NCBI GenBank assembly: GCA_049296795.1
Contig: JBAQTC010000002.1
Location: 164,964-228,963, forward strand
Length of the DNA: 64,000 bases
From: CAXNKH01 sp049296795
GTDB lineage: Bacteria > Pseudomonadota > Gammaproteobacteria > Burkholderiales > Burkholderiaceae_C
Direction of reading: 5' to 3'
In this document: piece by piece, positions 60,038-64,000 of the stretch
How positions within the stretch are numbered: the first letter of the stretch is position 1
How the letters are laid out: every line of letters starts with the position of its first letter
Translations under genes and position numbers: made by a program
The notes under the pieces: model-generated
Databases searched by the model: none
What the model saw: the letters and a program-made list of their open reading frames with translations, nothing else
Told to the model about the DNA's origin: nothing

Positions 60038-61029
60038 GCCGCAGACCAGTTCAAAACGATTTTCCCAATGTGCTGGTTCGACTCCATCAAAGCGTGGGCC
60101 TGAGCCGCTTGCGCTGCCGGAAAGACACTGTGAATCACGGGCTTGATTTTTCCGGCTTCGATCAAGGGCCAAATATGCTTGAGACAGGCCTGGGCGATCG
60201 CTTGTTTGAAAGCAATCGAGCGTGGCCGCAAAGTCGATCCGGTAAGCGTCAAGCGACGGCGCAATACCAGTCCCGCGTTGACCTCACTTTTGCTGCCGCC
60301 TTGCAGTGCAATGATGACCAAACGACCGTCTTCGGCCAGACATTCAATCTCTTTGGCCACGTAAGCGCCAGCCACCATGTCCAAAATCACATTGACGCCT
60401 TGGCCATCGGTCAGCCGTTTGACTTCTTCTTTGAAATCATGGGTTTTGTAATTGATCGCATGGTCAGCGCCCAAAGCGACACAGGCGGCACACTTTTCGT
60501 CGCTACCCGCCGTCACCAGCACCCGAGCACCCATGGCCTTGGCCATCTGAATCGCCGTCACGCCGATTCCGCTGGAGCCGCCCTGCACCAGCAGGGTCTC
60601 GCCCGCTTGCAGTCGACCACGGTCAAACACATTGCTCCAGACCGTGAAGAAGGTTTCGGGCAAGGAAGCTGCTTCGATATCGCTCAAGCCCTTGGGGAGC
60701 GGCAAGCATTGTTGGATCGGCGCCGTACAGAGCTCGGCATATCCACCACCAGCGACCAAGGCGCAAACCCGATCGCCAACTTGGATACCCGCTTGCGCCA
60801 GCGCCTGAACATCGCCCGCCACCACCACACCCGCCACTTCCAAACCTGGAATATCGGAAGCACCCGGGGGCACCGGGTAGTTGCCCGTGCGTTGCAACAC
60901 ATCGGGCCGGTTAATGCCACTGGCCGTGACCCGGATCAGCAGTTCGCCGACGCCGGGCACCGGGTCAGGCCGCTCACCTAGGCACAAGACCTCGGGCGCA
61001 CCGTAGGACGTGATCTCAATGGCTTTCAA
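60034..61029 (-). CDS. NAD(P)H quinone oxidoreductase, zinc-independent MDR family (PIG3/QorA-like)
   Basis: A 331-residue medium-chain dehydrogenase/reductase of the quinone oxidoreductase type. The nucleotide site is LLVQGGSSGIGVTAIQMAKAMGARV, and the N-terminal catalytic part has TASGINRPDVLQRTGNYPVPPGASDIPGLEVAG without zinc-binding cysteines. It is placed between pnp and tpiA with 4-bp overlaps on both sides, a conserved arrangement in this group. The physiological substrate is not established for this family. Confidence 0.93.
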   Translation of the reverse strand: MKAIEITSYGAPEVLCLGERPDPVPGVGELLIRVTASGINRPDVLQRTGNYPVPPGASDIPGLEVAGVVVAGDVQALAQAGIQVGDRVCALVAGGGYAELCTAPIQQCLPLPKGLSDIEAASLPETFFTVWSNVFDRGRLQAGETLLVQGGSSGIGVTAIQMAKAMGARVLVTAGSDEKCAACVALGADHAINYKTHDFKEEVKRLTDGQGVNVILDMVAGAYVAKEIECLAEDGRLVIIALQGGSKSEVNAGLVLRRRLTLTGSTLRPRSIAFKQAIAQACLKHIWPLIEAGKIKPVIHSVFPAAQAAQAHALMESNQHIGKIVLNWSAA

Positions 61030-63146
61030 GATGCCTGCTCGCCATTTTGGGCCGGACGGTCCAACAGGGCTTTCATGGACAACTTGACGCGGCCTTTTTC
61101 ATCGGTCTCCATCACTTTGACCTTGATGATTTGACCTTCGCTCAGGTAATCGCTCACACGCTCGACGCGCTCGTGCGCGATCTGGCTGATGTGCAACAAA
61201 CCGTCTTTGCCCGGCAGCAGATTGACCAGCGCACCAAAATCGAGGATCTTGGTGATCGGGCCTTCGTAAATCTTGCCGATTTCAACTTCAGCCGTGATCT
61301 GCTCGATGCGGCGCTTGGCTTCTTCGGCCTTGGCCGGGTCAGTCGAAGCGATGGTAATGGTGCCATCTTCGTCGATGTTGATCTGGGTTCCGGTTTCTTC
61401 GGTCAGCGCGCGAATCACGGAGCCGCCTTTGCCGATCACGTCACGGATCTTCTCAGGGTTGATCTTCATGGTGAACAGGCGCGGCGCGAAGCTGGAGACT
61501 TCGGTCTTGGCCTCGCTCATGGCTTCTTGCATCTTGCCCAGAATGTGCATGCGCGCTTCCTTGGCCTGTGCCAGTGCGACTTGCATGATTTCTTTGGTGA
61601 TGCCCTGGATTTTGATGTCCATCTGCAAAGCGGTGATGCCGTTGGTGGTACCTGCAACTTTGAAATCCATGTCGCCCAGATGATCTTCATCACCCAGGAT
61701 GTCGGTCAACACGGCGAAACGGTTTTCTTCCTTGATCAGGCCCATGGCAATTCCCGCCACGTGCGCTTTCATGGGAACGCCTGCGTCCATCAAGGACAGG
61801 CAGCCGCCGCAAACCGAAGCCATCGACGAGGAACCATTGGACTCGGTGATCTCGCTGACCACACGCATGGTGTAGGGGAAGTCTTCCTTGCTCGGCAAGC
61901 AAGCTGCCAAAGCGCGCTTGGCCAAACGACCGTGACCAATTTCGCGGCGCTTGGGCGTGCCAACACGACCGGTTTCGCCGGTGGCGAACGGAGGCATGTT
62001 GTAGTGCAGCATGAAGCGGTCTTCAAACTCGCCAGCCAGCGCGTCAATGCGCTGGGCATCGCGCTCGGTACCCAAGGTGGTGACCACCAGTGCCTGGGTT
62101 TCGCCGCGCGTGAACAGGGCCGAACCGTGGGTACGGGGCAGTACGGAGTTGCGGATTTCGATGGCGCGTACGGTGCGGGTATCGCGACCGTCAATGCGGG
62201 GCTCGCCGGCCAGAATCTGGCTACGAACAATTTTGGCTTCGATTTCGAACAACAGACCTTCGATTGCCACGCTGTCAAAGGCAGCGCCTTCGGCTTTCAA
62301 AGCGGCCATGACGTCAGCGTAAGCCGTGCGGCAAGCTTGGGTGCGGGCTTGTTTGTTGCGGATTTGATAAGCAGCGACCAGCTTGTCTTTGGCCAAGCCA
62401 TCGATCTTGGCGATCAGCGCTTCATCCTTGGCCGGCGCTTTCCAGTCCCACACCGGCTTGCCAGCATCGCGTACCAACTCGTGAATGGCATTGATCGCAA
62501 TATTGCCTTGCTCATGGCCATAGACCACAGCGCCGAGCATGATTTCTTCCGACAACTGCTGGGCTTCGGACTCCACCATCAGCACAGCGGCTTCGGTGCC
62601 CGCCACCACCAGATCCATGATGGAGTCTTTACGGGCGGTTTGTCCAGGGTTAAGCACATACTCACCGTTGATGTAACCCACGCGGGCCGCACCAATTGGG
62701 CCGTTGAATGGAATACCGCTGATCGACAGCGCAGCGCTGACCGCAATCATGGCGGCGATGTCGGCATCCACTTCAGGGTTGAGCGAGACGGTGTGGATCA
62801 CGACGTGAACTTCGTTGAAAAAGCCTTCTGGGAACAGCGGGCGGATCGGACGATCTATCAAACGGCTGGTCAGTGTTTCAAACTCACTGGGGCGACCTTC
62901 ACGCTTGAAAAAGCTGCCGGGGATTTTGCCTGCGGCATAGGTTTTCTCAAGGTAATCGACGGTCAGGGGAAAGAAGTCCTGACCCGGCTTGCCTTCGGTC
63001 TTGCCGACCACGGTGGCCAGCACCACGGTGCCGTCCATGTCCAGCAGCACGGCGCCAGTGGACTGACGTGCGATTTCGCCGGTTTCCATGGTGACCGTGT
63101 TCTGGCCCCATTGGAAAGTTTTTGTAACTTTATTAAACATGCTCAT
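61026..63146 (-). CDS. pnp: Polyribonucleotide nucleotidyltransferase (PNPase)
   Basis: A 706-residue phosphorolytic 3'-5' exoribonuclease of the RNA degradosome. It has two RNase PH-like domains (N-terminal half with RPIRPLFPEGF; second with GRDTRTVRAIEIR and SSMASVCGGCLSLMDAGVP), then a KH domain (IRDVIGKGGSVIRALTEETGTQINI) and an S1 domain (GPITKILDFGALVNLLPGKDGLLHISQ). It lies downstream of rpsO, the classical rpsO-pnp order, with a terminator between them, and overlaps the quinone oxidoreductase gene by 4 bp. Confidence 0.98.
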   Translation of the reverse strand: MSMFNKVTKTFQWGQNTVTMETGEIARQSTGAVLLDMDGTVVLATVVGKTEGKPGQDFFPLTVDYLEKTYAAGKIPGSFFKREGRPSEFETLTSRLIDRPIRPLFPEGFFNEVHVVIHTVSLNPEVDADIAAMIAVSAALSISGIPFNGPIGAARVGYINGEYVLNPGQTARKDSIMDLVVAGTEAAVLMVESEAQQLSEEIMLGAVVYGHEQGNIAINAIHELVRDAGKPVWDWKAPAKDEALIAKIDGLAKDKLVAAYQIRNKQARTQACRTAYADVMAALKAEGAAFDSVAIEGLLFEIEAKIVRSQILAGEPRIDGRDTRTVRAIEIRNSVLPRTHGSALFTRGETQALVVTTLGTERDAQRIDALAGEFEDRFMLHYNMPPFATGETGRVGTPKRREIGHGRLAKRALAACLPSKEDFPYTMRVVSEITESNGSSSMASVCGGCLSLMDAGVPMKAHVAGIAMGLIKEENRFAVLTDILGDEDHLGDMDFKVAGTTNGITALQMDIKIQGITKEIMQVALAQAKEARMHILGKMQEAMSEAKTEVSSFAPRLFTMKINPEKIRDVIGKGGSVIRALTEETGTQINIDEDGTITIASTDPAKAEEAKRRIEQITAEVEIGKIYEGPITKILDFGALVNLLPGKDGLLHISQIAHERVERVSDYLSEGQIIKVKVMETDEKGRVKLSMKALLDRPAQNGEQAS

Positions 63147-63306
63147 TTTTCATTTTCCTTGGTTGAATCTGTGGAGGTGCAGGCCACCTCACTCAAGCCC
63201 GGAGTCAACAAGCCAGAACACGATGCCATCCCAGGGAAACTCGAAAAATTCACTCAAATTTCCTTGGAATGACACAGCTTCGCTCTGTTTTCGTCTTCTC
63301 CGAAGT

Positions 63307-63340
63307 AAAAAACGCCTGAGCTAGTGAACTAACTCAGGCG
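63307..63340 (-). terminator. Intrinsic terminator downstream of rpsO
   Basis: On the minus strand the stem CGCCTGAG/CTCAGGCG (63313-63320 with 63333-63340, extended by a further TAG/CTA pair inside) is followed by six Ts (63312-63307). It lies 33 bp after the rpsO stop. Partial read-through would supply pnp. Confidence 0.88.
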
Positions 63341-63372
63341 CTTGTCATTCGCTTTATCGCTAATTTTGACGC

Positions 63373-63639
63373 TTACTTACGCAGACCCAGCTTGGCAATC
63401 AGCGCGGTGTAACGTTCCGCATTGCGGTCTTTCAAATAATCCAGCAGCTTGCGCCGACGGCTCACCATACGCAACAGACCACGGCGACCGTGGTGATCTT
63501 TGGCGTGGGTCTTGAAGTGGGGGGTCAACTCGTTGATGCGAGCGGTCAACAGGGCCACTTGCACTTCGGGGCTACCGGTGTCGCCGGCTTGACGGGCGTT
63601 GTCTTGAACAACGGCAGCTTTAATGCTGGATGCGATCAT
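63373..63639 (-). CDS. rpsO: 30S ribosomal protein S15
   Basis: An 88-residue, highly conserved protein that binds the 16S rRNA central domain and helps the 30S platform form. The motifs DTGSPEVQVALLTARINELTPHFKTHAKDHHGRRGLL and SRRRKLLDYLK are canonical. It precedes pnp with a terminator between the two. AGGAAATG precedes the start on the minus strand. Confidence 0.98.
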   Translation of the reverse strand: MIASSIKAAVVQDNARQAGDTGSPEVQVALLTARINELTPHFKTHAKDHHGRRGLLRMVSRRRKLLDYLKDRNAERYTALIAKLGLRK

Positions 63640-63799
63640 TTCATTTCCTGAATAGTTGGGGCTGGCGCTAATGCCAGAGTCCCCGGTTTAACAACTTGCG
63701 CCTGAAACTGGAACTGTCTCGGGCGTGCGCCTTGCGCTATGCAAAGCCATCGGATTATAGCCGGGAAACCCAGCCAACCCACAAACAAGTCATCCGTCT

Positions 63800-64000
63800 C
63801 ACAGCCACACCGCGCTTGGCAGGCGACGTGGCTGTTTGGACTTCATTTTGAAGAACCCACACATCAAATGGGTCGGCGGTGCGGGTGTCCGGGCGCAGGC
63901 CCGATTCGCGGTTGCTACCCAGTTCACTCGTCAATCATCGCGTTGACGCAAAAACTTACGAACCAATGGGTAGCCGCCCGCGAGCCTGGGCTGAAGAACG
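63800..64000 (+). repeat. Dispersed repeat family, copy D (runs off window)
   Basis: Upstream of rpsO, the stretch holds a left-block end (CGCGCTTGGCAGGCGACGTGGCTG), the TTCATTTTGAAGAA segment also seen at 6909-6922, the 44-bp core exactly as elsewhere (63875-63918), a right-block tail (GTTGACGC ... GCCGCCCGC) and a left-block start GAGCCTGGGCTGAAGAACG from 63982 that continues past the end. It has the same orientation as the other copies. The stretch 63640-63799 shows no gene; it should carry the rpsO promoter, which I cannot place. Confidence 0.9.

Noticed and set aside
61047..63272. A 741-codon plus-strand open frame covering pnp
   Set aside because: It is fully antisense to PNPase, whose domains are unmistakable. 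The translation is low-complexity (many His, Asp, Phe, Gly) with no family features, as expected from the mirror of high-GC codons.

Overview
The window looks like chromosomal DNA of a betaproteobacterium of the order Burkholderiales, probably Comamonadaceae-like (Rhodoferax/Polaromonas/Variovorax type). This rests on the run rpsO-pnp-quinone oxidoreductase-tpiA-secG-tRNA-Leu-nuoABCDEFGHIJKLMN-DUF2818-DUF1178, on the abundance of Bug-type receptors and TRAP transporters, and on moderately high-GC coding sequence. The genus is an inference; no 16S rRNA gene is present.

Layout. (1) 1-448 is the 3' end of an AmiC-type cell-wall amidase. (2) 449-22014 is an accessory block inserted between this amidase and mutL. 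It holds a minus-strand group (serine hydrolase, DedA protein, FAD monooxygenase), a plus-strand catabolic operon (VOC protein, acyl-CoA-dehydrogenase-like flavin monooxygenase, cyclase-family metallohydrolase), a split thiamine-diphosphate enzyme with a Bug receptor, a complete LIV-type ABC importer, a divergent three-subunit molybdenum hydroxylase, and a TRAP transporter. Copies of one repeat family lie at 495-960, 6635-7580 and 18600-19080, at the borders of the catabolic gene groups. (3) 22015-31741 has mutL and miaA, separated by a second accessory block (DUF1330, extradiol dioxygenase, MhpA-like hydroxylase, TRAP transporter, MFS exporter). In many proteobacteria amidase-mutL-miaA are neighbours, so the ancestral cluster seems to have been opened twice. 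(4) 31811-43088 is mixed metabolism: semialdehyde dehydrogenase, a PhD/PIN toxin-antitoxin pair, an IlvD/Edd dehydratase with an orphan Bug receptor, an MFS transporter, a threonine-dehydratase-like enzyme, a Lon-related protease and glutamate dehydrogenase. (5) 43110-63639, minus strand, is the conserved core: DUF1178, DUF2818, all 14 complex I genes, tRNA-Leu(GAG), secG, tpiA, quinone oxidoreductase, pnp and rpsO. Another repeat copy starts at 63800 and runs off the window.

How it fits together. The accessory half is dominated by uptake systems (one ABC, two TRAP, two orphan Bug receptors, two MFS) next to oxygenases, a molybdenum hydroxylase, a cyclase-family hydrolase and a split decarboxylase. 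This suggests aerobic catabolism of aromatic, possibly N-heteroaromatic, acids whose identity the sequence does not reveal. No transcription factor was recognised in this half apart from the antitoxin.

Most notable: the modular repeat family with a tandem 415-bp array and a variable interior; the split amidase-mutL-miaA cluster; the uncharacterised catabolic module; and an in-frame 129-bp duplication of the nuoD 5' end that makes a mini-ORF and a hairpin between nuoC and nuoD.
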